Origin: Pelagibacteraceae bacterium AG-430-I06
Lineage (GTDB): Bacteria > Pseudomonadota > Alphaproteobacteria > Pelagibacterales > Pelagibacteraceae
Length of the DNA: 64,000 bases
Direction of reading: 5' to 3'
Assembly: GCA_003209895.1 (NCBI GenBank)
Contig: QCOH01000005.1
Location: 1-64,000 of the forward strand
Shown: piece after piece, positions 54,913 to 63,664 of the stretch
How the letters are laid out: every line of letters begins with the position of its first letter
Numbering within the stretch: position 1 is the stretch's first letter
Made by a program: the position numbers and the translations under genes
Notes under the pieces: model-generated
What the model saw: the letters and a program-made list of their open reading frames with translations, nothing else
The model's database searches: none
Told to the model about the DNA's origin: nothing

Positions 54913-56142
54913 ATGATTAACCTAAGTTTAAATAAAAAAGTTTTATTATTTGGTTTTATATTTACATTTTTTTCAAGTTTTGGACAGAGTTTTTTTTTAG
55001 GATTATTTAATCCCAGTATAAGAAACGAATTAAATATTACTCACGGACAATTTGGCACAATTTATGCTGGGGCCACAATATGCTCGAGTTTGCTTCTAAT
55101 TTGGTTTGGAAAAAAAATAGATGATATAAAGCTTTTTAAATATTCATTAATCGTAATAGGTATTTTATTTTTTTCTTCTATTTTTTTTTCATTTATTACA
55201 AATATTTATCTTTTGATTATAGCAATTTTTTTAATGAGATTTTCCGGTCAAGGTTTAATGTCCCATACATCGTCAACAACTATATCTAGATACTTTAATA
55301 AAAGGAGAGGGCGTGCTTTAAGTGGTATTTGGTTTGGACTTTCTTCAGCAGAATTTGTTTTACCGATTTTGATTGTTTTTCTTTTAACTATTTTTTCTTG
55401 GAGGACAATCTGGCATTTTATATCTGTTATAATACTTATTATTTTACCTTTGGTAGTCTTTTATACAATAAGAAATATCACTTTTGAGTCTCGTGAAGGT
55501 CTAGGTATTCAACAAAACAAATTAAAAATAAAGGAAATTAAAAGCTGGAGAAGATCAGAGGTACTTAGGGATTTCAAATTTTATATAATCTCTCTCAATA
55601 TGTTAGCAATGCCATGGATTGTTACTGGAGTCTTTATTTACCAATCTTTTATATCAGAATCAAAACTTTGGAGTTCTTATGTTATTCCGCAATCATTCAT
55701 GATTTACTCTATAACATCAATCTTGACACTAGTATCTTCAGGATTTTTAGTTGATAAATTTACGAGTAGAAAATTAATACCATTTATGAATATTCCTTTA
55801 TTGATTGGTCTATTAATTTTAAGCTTATTTGATTTCAAATTTTCTGCGTACTTATTTTTTGGCCTGCTGGGTATTTCCAATGGTTTAGCAAATGTATTAG
55901 GATCTTCAACTTGGGCTGAAATTTATGGAGTGAGATATCTAGGAAGTATAAGAGCCCTAACAACTGCATTTATGGTTTTTGCAACTGCTTTTGGAACAGC
56001 GATATTTGGAATTCTTATAGACAATGCATTTACCATAGAGTTTATCGCTATTGTTAGCATTACATATATAAGTATTTCATTGTTAGCTTTATTATCAATA
56101 AAAAATAGGATCGAACCCATAATTTTAAGAAAAAAAACTTGA
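54913..56142 (+). CDS. major facilitator superfamily transporter
   Basis: A 409-residue protein with twelve hydrophobic helices and MFS loop motifs 'IWFGKKIDDIKLFKY' and 'GFLVDKFTSRKLI'. Substrate unknown; 'RFSGQGLMSHTSSTTISRYFNKRRGRALSG' is the family's conserved helix 4-5 region. The start cannot be moved far downstream without losing helix 1, so the two-base divergence with the reductase gene is real. Confidence 0.82.
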   Translation: MINLSLNKKVLLFGFIFTFFSSFGQSFFLGLFNPSIRNELNITHGQFGTIYAGATICSSLLLIWFGKKIDDIKLFKYSLIVIGILFFSSIFFSFITNIYLLIIAIFLMRFSGQGLMSHTSSTTISRYFNKRRGRALSGIWFGLSSAEFVLPILIVFLLTIFSWRTIWHFISVIILIILPLVVFYTIRNITFESREGLGIQQNKLKIKEIKSWRRSEVLRDFKFYIISLNMLAMPWIVTGVFIYQSFISESKLWSSYVIPQSFMIYSITSILTLVSSGFLVDKFTSRKLIPFMNIPLLIGLLILSLFDFKFSAYLFFGLLGISNGLANVLGSSTWAEIYGVRYLGSIRALTTAFMVFATAFGTAIFGILIDNAFTIEFIAIVSITYISISLLALLSIKNRIEPIILRKKT

Positions 56143-56179
56143 TTTTATTTAAGCTTTTCATTAATTATTGCACATCCTT

Positions 56180-56629
56180 ATGGCACGTATCACTGTAGAA
56201 GATTGTTTAGACAAAGTTGATAATCAGTATGATTTAGTACTTTTAGCAAAAGAGAGAACATCTCAAATTAATTCTGGGTCAGAATTACTTGTAAAAGAAG
56301 ACAATGATAAAAGCACAGTTGTTGCACTGAGAGAGATAGCGGGTGGTAAAGTCGATACTAAAAATTTAAGAGAAAATGCAATATTAAGATTGAGAAAAGA
56401 GCCTGACGAAGTTGTTGGCGAAGAAGAACAAGAAGAAATCACAAACGATGATTTTGAAACACAATATAAAGGGGAAGTTTCAAAAAGTGGTGTAGCGATA
56501 TTACCATCAAAAAGAGCCAGAAAGGTCCCCACACAATCACAAGTCTCTGAAAAAAAAGAGAGCTTAGAAGAAACTAAATCTCCAGAACCATTAGAATTAG
56601 TTGAAGAAGTTCAAGAAGAAAAAAAATAA
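56180..56629 (+). CDS. rpoZ: RNA polymerase omega subunit with long acidic tail
   Basis: The first 60 residues match omega: 'MARITVEDCLDKVDNQYDLVLLAKERTSQI', then 'DKSTVVALREIAGGKV'. Omega helps assemble beta' into RNA polymerase. At 149 residues it is longer than the 91-residue E. coli protein; the extra C-terminal part (about 80-149) is rich in Glu and Lys and probably disordered. ATG at 56180 is chosen over the upstream ATG four codons earlier because it matches the family. Confidence 0.92.
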   Translation: MARITVEDCLDKVDNQYDLVLLAKERTSQINSGSELLVKEDNDKSTVVALREIAGGKVDTKNLRENAILRLRKEPDEVVGEEEQEEITNDDFETQYKGEVSKSGVAILPSKRARKVPTQSQVSEKKESLEETKSPEPLELVEEVQEEKK

Positions 56630-57622
56630 TTGAAAATAAATAGAAAAATTTGTGTTGCTCCAATGATGGATTGTACGGATCGACATGAAAGATATTTTTT
56701 AAGACTTTTAAGTAAGCATGTAATGCTTTACACAGAAATGGTTGCTACAAAGTCAGCAATACATGGTGATAGAAAAAAAATTCTAGGCTTTAATGAATTT
56801 GAAAAACCTCTGGCACTACAAGTTGGCGGATCGAATAAAGATGAATTGTCGGAAGTTTGTAAAATCGCAGAAGACCTAGGCTATGATGAAATAAATCTAA
56901 ATTTAGGATGCCCAAGTAAAAAGGTTCAAAAAAATAAATTTGGAGCATGTTTAATAAAAGAACCTGACTTAGTAGCAGAATGTATTAGTAAAATGATAAA
57001 TTCATGTAAAATTCCAATAACAGCAAAAACAAGAATTGGATTCGATAATGTAGAAAATTTTAATTACCTTAACTCTTTTGTAAGTAAAATAGCTAACGCA
57101 GGATGTAAAACTATAATATTGCACGCTAGAAAAGCAGTTTTAAAAGGACTTACTCCAAAAGAAAATTTGAAAATACCAAAGCTTAACTATCCTTTAGTTT
57201 ATGAAATTAAAAAAAATAATAAAAATTTAGAGATAATTATTAACGGAGGAATCACTGATTCAAAACAAATCATTGAGCATTTAAAAAATTGTGATGGTGT
57301 TATGATTGGAAGGGCAATTTATCAAAACCCATATTTTTTAGCAGATATCGAAAATAAATTTTTTGATAATAAAACGGTTCCCTCAAGATCAGAAATTGCA
57401 GAAAAACTCGTTGAATATGTTAAAGAAGAAGTAAAAAAAGGTACTAGGGTAAATCAGATTATGAGACACACTGTGGGTTTGTATCACGGCCAAAAAGGAG
57501 CAAATAAATGGAAAAGATTTCTAAGTGATAATATGATGGCAAGAAACTCAGATTTTCAAAAAGTCGATCATATAATGAAGGTTGTACAAAATAACGAAAA
57601 AGCTAATCAAGCTTCCACATGA
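56630..57622 (+). CDS. dusA: tRNA-dihydrouridine synthase A
   Basis: Reduces uridine to dihydrouridine in the tRNA D loop using FMN. The 330-residue protein has the DusA opening 'VAPMMDCTDRHERYFLRLLSKHVMLYTEMV', catalytic Cys94 in 'NLNLGCPSKKVQKNKFGACL', 'ITAKTRIG' and 'DGVMIGRAIYQNP'. TTG start directly after the rpoZ stop, implying translational coupling; no upstream ATG is available in frame. Confidence 0.94.
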   Translation: MKINRKICVAPMMDCTDRHERYFLRLLSKHVMLYTEMVATKSAIHGDRKKILGFNEFEKPLALQVGGSNKDELSEVCKIAEDLGYDEINLNLGCPSKKVQKNKFGACLIKEPDLVAECISKMINSCKIPITAKTRIGFDNVENFNYLNSFVSKIANAGCKTIILHARKAVLKGLTPKENLKIPKLNYPLVYEIKKNNKNLEIIINGGITDSKQIIEHLKNCDGVMIGRAIYQNPYFLADIENKFFDNKTVPSRSEIAEKLVEYVKEEVKKGTRVNQIMRHTVGLYHGQKGANKWKRFLSDNMMARNSDFQKVDHIMKVVQNNEKANQAST

Positions 57623-58449
57623 TTGAAACTTTTGGAACAAATCAAATTTTAATTTTTTTATTTATTATGAGTGTAACGGCTATTTTTGCTGGCTTCTTTG
57701 CAGGTTTTTTTGGAATTGGTGGCGGCATAATTACTGTTCCTTGTTTATTTTATATTTTTGGTTCAGCTGGAATAGATAAATCGTTCATAATGCATTTAGC
57801 TGTCGGAACTTCTTTTGCAATAATTGTTCCAACAGCAATGATGTCAGTTTTTACACACTATAAACACGAAGCAGTTGATTTTGGCATTGTTAAAACTTAC
57901 GGAATATTTGTTGTTATCGGAGTAATTATTGGAAGTTTTTTTGCAGCGACCATGCAAACAAAATCTTTAATTCTTTTTTTTAGTATTATTATTTACTTAT
58001 TAGCCCTTAATTTAATTTTCCTCAAAGACAAAACAAAAATTAAACTTAAATTTACCTTATTACAGAGAACAATTTTTGGTTTTCTAGTTGGTTTTGTATC
58101 TTCATTAATGGGCATAGGGGGCGCGATAATGAATGTCCCAATATTAAAACTTGTCGGATATTCAATAAATAAGGCTATAGGAAGTGCTGCCTCAATTGGG
58201 TTTTTAATATCAATATTTGGATGTCTAGGCTTTTTATTTTCGGGTTTAATAATAAAAACTGATATACCCTTAAGTATAGGCTTTATAAATATACCTGCTT
58301 TTTTGATATTTATACCAATTACAATTTTTATGGCTAAAATTGGCGCAACAACAGTTCATAAAATTCAAAAAGAAATTATAGCAAAATTATTTGGTTTGTT
58401 TTTAATTTTTATTGCGAGCAGATTTTTATATGATTATTTTAATTTTTAG
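57619..58449 (+). CDS. TauE/SafE family sulfite-type exporter
   Basis: A 276-residue protein with about eight helices and two copies of the family motif: 'GFFAGFFGIGGGIITVPCLFYI' and 'GFVSSLMGIGGAIMNVPILKL'. Family members export sulfoacetate, sulfite or other organosulfur anions. Substrate not deducible. Its stop overlaps the convergent mutase stop by four bases (TTAG). Confidence 0.88.
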   Translation: MIETFGTNQILIFLFIMSVTAIFAGFFAGFFGIGGGIITVPCLFYIFGSAGIDKSFIMHLAVGTSFAIIVPTAMMSVFTHYKHEAVDFGIVKTYGIFVVIGVIIGSFFAATMQTKSLILFFSIIIYLLALNLIFLKDKTKIKLKFTLLQRTIFGFLVGFVSSLMGIGGAIMNVPILKLVGYSINKAIGSAASIGFLISIFGCLGFLFSGLIIKTDIPLSIGFINIPAFLIFIPITIFMAKIGATTVHKIQKEIIAKLFGLFLIFIASRFLYDYFNF

Positions 58450-59888
58450 ATCTTTTGATCGTAATTTCCAATTTTTCCTGTTTTTTGTAATAAATCATCT
58501 ATAAAATTAAAAATATTTTTCTTTCTTGCATCGGATACGGGACTTTCAGTAACGATCACTAAAGATGGTTTATTAGATGAGGCCCTTACTAAACCCCAAG
58601 ATCCATCTTCTAATGTAAATCTAATACCATTTATTGTCATAATATCTACTATTTTTTGATTATCAATTTTGTTTTTCTTATTTTTAAAATCCTGAATTTT
58701 TTCAAAAATTTCATTTACAACAATATATTTTTCTTCATCTTTGCAGAAAGGAGACATGGTTGGTGTTTGAAAAGTTTTTGGAAGATCTTGGACCAGGTCA
58801 TACATTTTTTTTCTTTGACCAATTAGAAGATGACATACTTGTATAGCGGAGTTGATTCCATCGTCATATCCTAAACCTAATGGTTTATTGAAGAAAAAGT
58901 GTCCACTTTTTTCAAAACCCGCCAGAGCTTTTTCTAAACTTACTTTTCTTTTTATGTGGGAGTGCCCTGTTTTCCAATAGATAGTTTTGCATTGATTTTC
59001 CTTTAGGATTTTATCTTTCGAATACAATCCTGTTGATTTAACATCAACAATAAACTTAGATTTCTTATATTTACTAGAAAGATTTCTAGCAATTAGTAAG
59101 CCTATCTTATCTGAAAAAATTTCGTTTCCCTTATTATCTATCACCCCACATCTGTCTCCGTCTCCATCGAAACCAAAACCTATATCTGCTTTATTATGTT
59201 TTACGACTTTTGAAATAGCATTAAGCATCTTTAAATCTTCGGGATTAGGATTATATTTGGGGAAAGACCAATTTAAGTTACAATCAAGCTCAATTACCTC
59301 ACATCCAATTCCTCTTAAAATTTGTGGCGCAAAAATACCGGCGGTGCCATTACCACAGGCCACTACAACTTTAATTTTTTTATTAATTTTATTTTTTTTT
59401 ATTAAATCCTCTATATAAACTTTTTTAAAATTATCTATATTTTTAACCGAACCTTTTCCTTTAATAAATTTTTTATTTAAAGTTATAACTTTTAATTCTG
59501 ACATCTCCTCTGGAGCGTGGGTTAGGCCCTTTTTGATACCCATTTTTACTCCGGTCCAACCGTTTTCATTATGGCTAGCAGTAACCATGGCAATTGCATC
59601 AGAATTTAATTTAAATTGTGCAAAATAAACCATAGGGGACAGAGACAAGCCTACATCTTCAACATTACACCCGGTCGACATTAAACCTTGAATCAATGCT
59701 TTTTTAATTTTTTCACTATATGAACGATAGTCGTGTCCTACAATTATTCTTGGATTGACTTTTTTTAAATGATTTACTATTTGAGTTCCTAGACCTTTGC
59801 CCAAATCAACTATTCCGTCAATATCAATGTCTTCCTCAAACAACCACCTCGCGTCATACTCTCTAAAGCCATTTGGATTGATTTTCAT
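58446..59888 (-). CDS. phosphomannomutase/phosphoglucomutase
   Basis: A 480-residue alpha-D-phosphohexomutase: phosphoserine Ser105 in 'TASHNENGWTGVKMG', metal loop 'GFGFDGDGDRCGVID', and sugar-binding 'GFEKSGHFFF'. It resembles AlgC/ManB-type enzymes, which supply mannose-1-P or glucose-1-P for surface polysaccharides; the specificity (Man or Glc) cannot be set by eye. Divergent from nrdA across the 186-base regulatory gap. Confidence 0.9.
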   Translation of the reverse strand: MKINPNGFREYDARWLFEEDIDIDGIVDLGKGLGTQIVNHLKKVNPRIIVGHDYRSYSEKIKKALIQGLMSTGCNVEDVGLSLSPMVYFAQFKLNSDAIAMVTASHNENGWTGVKMGIKKGLTHAPEEMSELKVITLNKKFIKGKGSVKNIDNFKKVYIEDLIKKNKINKKIKVVVACGNGTAGIFAPQILRGIGCEVIELDCNLNWSFPKYNPNPEDLKMLNAISKVVKHNKADIGFGFDGDGDRCGVIDNKGNEIFSDKIGLLIARNLSSKYKKSKFIVDVKSTGLYSKDKILKENQCKTIYWKTGHSHIKRKVSLEKALAGFEKSGHFFFNKPLGLGYDDGINSAIQVCHLLIGQRKKMYDLVQDLPKTFQTPTMSPFCKDEEKYIVVNEIFEKIQDFKNKKNKIDNQKIVDIMTINGIRFTLEDGSWGLVRASSNKPSLVIVTESPVSDARKKNIFNFIDDLLQKTGKIGNYDQKI

Positions 59889-59951
59889 TAAATATAAATA
59901 CTAAAGAATTTAACTATTTGTTATTAAATGTTTATTAACAAAACTTTATAC

Positions 59952-59980
59952 TTGCAAAAATATTTAAATGTTCCTATAAT
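59952..59980 (+). promoter_or_regulatory. sigma70 promoter of nrdAB
   Basis: TTGCAA (59952-59957), a 17-base spacer and a perfect TATAAT (59975-59980). Predicted start about 59987, giving an 88-base leader that contains two NrdR-like boxes. Confidence 0.6.
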
Positions 59981-59993
59981 GTTCTATTGATTT

Positions 59994-60040
59994 TACTGTT
60001 ATATAGTATATTCATACAATTGTAACACAACATGTAGTTG
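59994..60040 (+). promoter_or_regulatory. pair of NrdR-box-like sites
   Basis: ACACAACATGTAGTTG (60025-60040) fits the palindromic NrdR consensus at most positions. TACTGTTATATAGTAT (59994-60009) matches mainly in its right half. The two 16-base sites are exactly 31 bases apart, about three helical turns, the arrangement typical of NrdR operators. NrdR represses ribonucleotide reductase genes in response to (d)ATP. The match is by eye against a remembered consensus. Confidence 0.5.
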
Positions 60041-60074
60041 TTTTACTCTAAAATTCAGGTAAAATAAGGTAATT

Positions 60075-62024
60075 ATGAATAAAAACGTATCTTTGGCAAT
60101 AGAAAAAGCTGTCTCAAATTTAGATAAAATAGAAAATAACAATTTAAAGGATCTGAATGATAAAAAACCAGATTTATTTTCACTAAATCAACAAACCGAG
60201 CTATTTCAAAACGACAAAGGCATCACAATAAAAATTGATAGATCAAGAGATCAAAATTTAACAGATTTTGGAAGAGCAACTTTAAGTGACAGATACTTGG
60301 GTCAAAATGAAACTTACCAGGATTTATTTGCAAGAGTTGCAAGCACATATGCTGATAACAATCTTCATGCTCAAAGACTTTACAACTATATTAGTAATCT
60401 TTGGTTTATGCCTGCTACTCCAGTTCTCTCAAACGGAGGTACCGAAAGAGGATTGCCTATATCATGTTTTTTAAATGAAGCTGGTGACAGTCTTGAGGGT
60501 ATATTAGATCTATGGAGTGAAAATGTATGGTTAGCTGCCAGGGGAGGTGGAATCGGAAGTTATTGGGGCAACTTAAGATCAATAGGAGAAAAAATTGGAA
60601 AAGTTGGCAAAACTTCAGGAATTATACCTTTTATAAAAGTTATGGACTCGCTCACACTTGCAATTAGCCAGGGTTCACTAAGAAGAGGTTCCGCAGCCTG
60701 TTACCTTCCAATTGATCACCCCGAAATCGAAGAGTTCATCGAAATGAGAAGACCCACTGGTGGAGACACTAACAGAAGATCTTTAAATTTACATCATGGT
60801 GTTTTAGTTTCGGATGCTTTTATGAGAGCAGTCGAGACAGATGATCAGTGGGCACTAAGAAGTCCGAAAGATGGATCGATACAAGGATCCCTTTCAGCTA
60901 GAAATTTATGGATAAGACTTTTAACAGCTAGAGTGGAAACTGGAGAGCCATATATTATTTATATTGATACTGTTAATCGTCAAATTCCCCAACATCATAA
61001 GTTAGCAGGATTAACAGTTAAGACTTCAAATCTTTGTAGTGAAATTACGCTTCCTACCGGAAAAGACAGGGATGGCAAAGAAAGAACAGCAGTATGTTGT
61101 TTGTCATCTTTAAACATAGAAAAATATGATGAGTGGAAGGAAGATAAAAATTTTGTAGAGGATGTCATGAGATTCTTAGATAACGTTCTTGAGGATTTTA
61201 TCAATAAAGCTCCAGATAGCTTTGCGAATGCTAAATATGCTGCTGCTAGAGAAAGAAGTGTTGGCCTAGGTGTAATGGGACTACATTCATATTTTCAGCA
61301 AAAAGGTATTCCCTTTGGATCAGTAATGAGCAAAGTTTGGAATAAAAAAATATTTAAAAATATACATGACAAAGTTGATAAAGCCTCTAAAGATTTAGCT
61401 GATGAAAGAGGAGCTTGTCCAGATGCTGAAGAATTCGGAATCAATGAAAGATTTTCAAATAAAACAGCAATTGCTCCGACAGCATCAATATCAATAATTT
61501 GTGGTGGCGCGTCCCCTGGTATCGAGCCAATAGCTGCAAATAGCTATACTCACAAAACATTATCAGGCTCTTACAATGTTAGAAACAAATATTTGTCAAA
61601 AGTTTTAGAAAAATATAAAAAAAATACTGACGAAGTTTGGTCTACTATTACAACAAACCAAGGCTCTGTATCTCATTTGGACTTTCTAACAAAAGAGGAA
61701 AAAGAGACTTTTAAAACTGCATTCGAAATTGACCAAAGATGGATAGTCGATCTTGGTGCAGATAGAACACCACATGTATCTCAAGCACAATCCGTTAACG
61801 TTTTTGTGCCAGCAGATGTTCATAAAAAAGATCTACACCAGCTTCACTTCCAAGCTTGGAAAAAAGGGTTAAAAAGCCTTTATTATTGTAGATCCAAATC
61901 AATTCAAAGGGCAGAAAATATTAATTCAGGCTCATCCACAGATGTGACAAAGAATGTTTATTCAAACAAAAAAGAATCTAGTAATGAGGAAAATAAATAT
62001 GAGGAGTGTTTATCATGTCAGTAG
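60075..62024 (+). CDS. nrdA: class I ribonucleotide reductase alpha subunit
   Basis: Reduces ribonucleoside diphosphates to deoxy forms. The 649-residue protein carries Cys131 ('PISCFLNE'), Asn319/Cys321/Glu323 ('TSNLCSEI'), Cys341 ('AVCCLSSL') and the C-terminal redox pair Cys645/Cys648 ('ECLSCQ'). The N-terminus has no recognisable ATP-cone (the first 60 residues are polar and lack the cone pattern), so overall activity control by dATP through that domain is absent. Coupled to nrdB by a ten-base overlap. Confidence 0.95.
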   Translation: MNKNVSLAIEKAVSNLDKIENNNLKDLNDKKPDLFSLNQQTELFQNDKGITIKIDRSRDQNLTDFGRATLSDRYLGQNETYQDLFARVASTYADNNLHAQRLYNYISNLWFMPATPVLSNGGTERGLPISCFLNEAGDSLEGILDLWSENVWLAARGGGIGSYWGNLRSIGEKIGKVGKTSGIIPFIKVMDSLTLAISQGSLRRGSAACYLPIDHPEIEEFIEMRRPTGGDTNRRSLNLHHGVLVSDAFMRAVETDDQWALRSPKDGSIQGSLSARNLWIRLLTARVETGEPYIIYIDTVNRQIPQHHKLAGLTVKTSNLCSEITLPTGKDRDGKERTAVCCLSSLNIEKYDEWKEDKNFVEDVMRFLDNVLEDFINKAPDSFANAKYAAARERSVGLGVMGLHSYFQQKGIPFGSVMSKVWNKKIFKNIHDKVDKASKDLADERGACPDAEEFGINERFSNKTAIAPTASISIICGGASPGIEPIAANSYTHKTLSGSYNVRNKYLSKVLEKYKKNTDEVWSTITTNQGSVSHLDFLTKEEKETFKTAFEIDQRWIVDLGADRTPHVSQAQSVNVFVPADVHKKDLHQLHFQAWKKGLKSLYYCRSKSIQRAENINSGSSTDVTKNVYSNKKESSNEENKYEECLSCQ

Positions 62025-63016
62025 TTAAACTAAAAAATGATAAAGAAGTTTTTAAAGGAGGATTATTAGTAGAAAATCCTGTTTATAAACCTTTCAGGTA
62101 TCCTTGGTGTTACGATGCGTGGTTGACACAACAAAGAATACATTGGCTGCCAGAAGAAGTTCCACTTGGTGACGATGTAAGAGACTGGCAAAAAAATTTA
62201 TCTCAAGAAGAAAAAAATCTATTAACTCAAATTTTTAGATTTTTTACTCAAGCCGATGTTGAAGTTAACAACTGTTATTTAAGGCACTACACAACAGTTT
62301 TTAAACCAACCGAAGTTTTAATGATGATGACAGCTTTTGCAGCAATGGAGACAGTTCATATTGCAGCATATTCGCACCTGTTAGATACAATTGGAATGCC
62401 AGAGTCCGAATACTCTGCTTTTATGAAGTATAAAGAAATGAAAGACAAATATGATTACATGCAAGGATTTAATGTAAATTCAAAAGCAGATATAGCAAAG
62501 ACTGTGGCAGTATTCAGTGCGTTTACTGAAGGTCTTCAACTCTTTGCTAGTTTCGCAATACTCTTAAATTTTCCACGACACAATAAAATGAAAGGTATGG
62601 GCCAGATAGTTACTTGGTCAGTAAGAGACGAAACACTTCATTGTAACTCTATGATCCGACTTTTTAGGGCTTTCATTAAAGAGAACCCAGAAATCTGGAC
62701 TGAAAAATTACAAAATGAACTTTACGATGCATGTAAAACTATTATTGCTCACGAGGATGCATTTATAGACTTAGCTTTCAAGATGGGACCTATACAAGGC
62801 CTAACTGCCGATCAAGTTAAAAAGTATATTAGATGGATTGGCGACAGAAGATTGATTCAGCTTGGACTGAAACCAATTTATAAAGTTAAAGAAAACCCAT
62901 TAACATGGCTTGACACGATGCTAAACGCTGTTGAACATATGAATTTCTTTGAAGGTAGAGCAACCGAATATTCTAAAGCCTCTACAAAAGGATCGTGGGC
63001 AGAAGCTTTTTCATAA
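62015..63016 (+). CDS. nrdB: class I ribonucleotide reductase beta subunit
   Basis: Holds the dimetal-tyrosyl radical cofactor. The 333-residue protein has metal ligands Asp81, Glu112, His115, Glu172, Glu206 and His209, and the radical Tyr119 in 'METVHIAAYSHLLD', matching E. coli Asp84, Glu115, His118, Glu204, Glu238, His241 and Tyr122. ATG at 62015 is chosen because GAGGAG (62001-62006) lies at Shine-Dalgarno distance and the residues upstream do not belong to the family. No ATP-cone at either end. Confidence 0.95.
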   Translation: MSVVKLKNDKEVFKGGLLVENPVYKPFRYPWCYDAWLTQQRIHWLPEEVPLGDDVRDWQKNLSQEEKNLLTQIFRFFTQADVEVNNCYLRHYTTVFKPTEVLMMMTAFAAMETVHIAAYSHLLDTIGMPESEYSAFMKYKEMKDKYDYMQGFNVNSKADIAKTVAVFSAFTEGLQLFASFAILLNFPRHNKMKGMGQIVTWSVRDETLHCNSMIRLFRAFIKENPEIWTEKLQNELYDACKTIIAHEDAFIDLAFKMGPIQGLTADQVKKYIRWIGDRRLIQLGLKPIYKVKENPLTWLDTMLNAVEHMNFFEGRATEYSKASTKGSWAEAFS

Positions 63017-63019
63017 TAT

Positions 63020-63664
63020 TTGAAAATCAAATACAAAACTTATTGGCGAAAATCTGGTTTAAAAAAAAACTGGGGGAATATATTTTTAAATATAGTAAAT
63101 CAGCATAAGCCAAATAACTTTTTAGAGGTTGGTGTTTTTTGTGGAGTAACTGCAAGAAATGTTTGTGAACTTCTAGAGACATTACACAAAGATAATTTTA
63201 AATACATAGGCATAGATCTTTTTGGTGGAAAAATATCAGAAAAAGAAAATACACCCAATTATTTAAAAAAACAAAAATTTTCTAATCCTTTCAAAAGTCT
63301 GTATTACAATTTTATTTTAAACGAGAATTTAAATTCTATTGAAAGCGTAAGAAAATTTTTAAAAAAGTTTTCAAAAAAAGTTGAATTAATTCAAGGAAAT
63401 TCCAACTCTGTTTTAAAAAATTTAGATTTAGAAAATATTGACTTCATATTTTTAGATGGAGGGCATAGTTTTGAAACAGTCTATGAGGATTTAAATTTAA
63501 TTTTTAAAAAAATTTCAAAAAAGAAAGGCTTAATAATTCTTTGTGACGATTATCTCGATGCTGCATATATTACAGGTGTAAAAAAAGCAGTTGATACTTT
63601 CGTCAATAAAAATAGCTTGAAACTTGAACTAGTTGAAAGAAGATTTGCTAAAATAATAATTTGA
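63020..63664 (+). CDS. class I AdoMet methyltransferase (Methyltransf_24-like)
   Basis: A 214-residue Rossmann-type methyltransferase: motif I 'NFLEVGVFCGVTARNV', strand 2 'YIGIDLFG', and 'IDFIFLDGGHSFETVYEDL', as in Methyltransf_24 proteins. Substrate unknown. TTG start three bases after the nrdB stop; it may simply ride on the nrdAB transcript. Stops are adjacent to the convergent citrate synthase stop. Confidence 0.78.
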   Translation: MKIKYKTYWRKSGLKKNWGNIFLNIVNQHKPNNFLEVGVFCGVTARNVCELLETLHKDNFKYIGIDLFGGKISEKENTPNYLKKQKFSNPFKSLYYNFILNENLNSIESVRKFLKKFSKKVELIQGNSNSVLKNLDLENIDFIFLDGGHSFETVYEDLNLIFKKISKKKGLIILCDDYLDAAYITGVKKAVDTFVNKNSLKLELVERRFAKIII

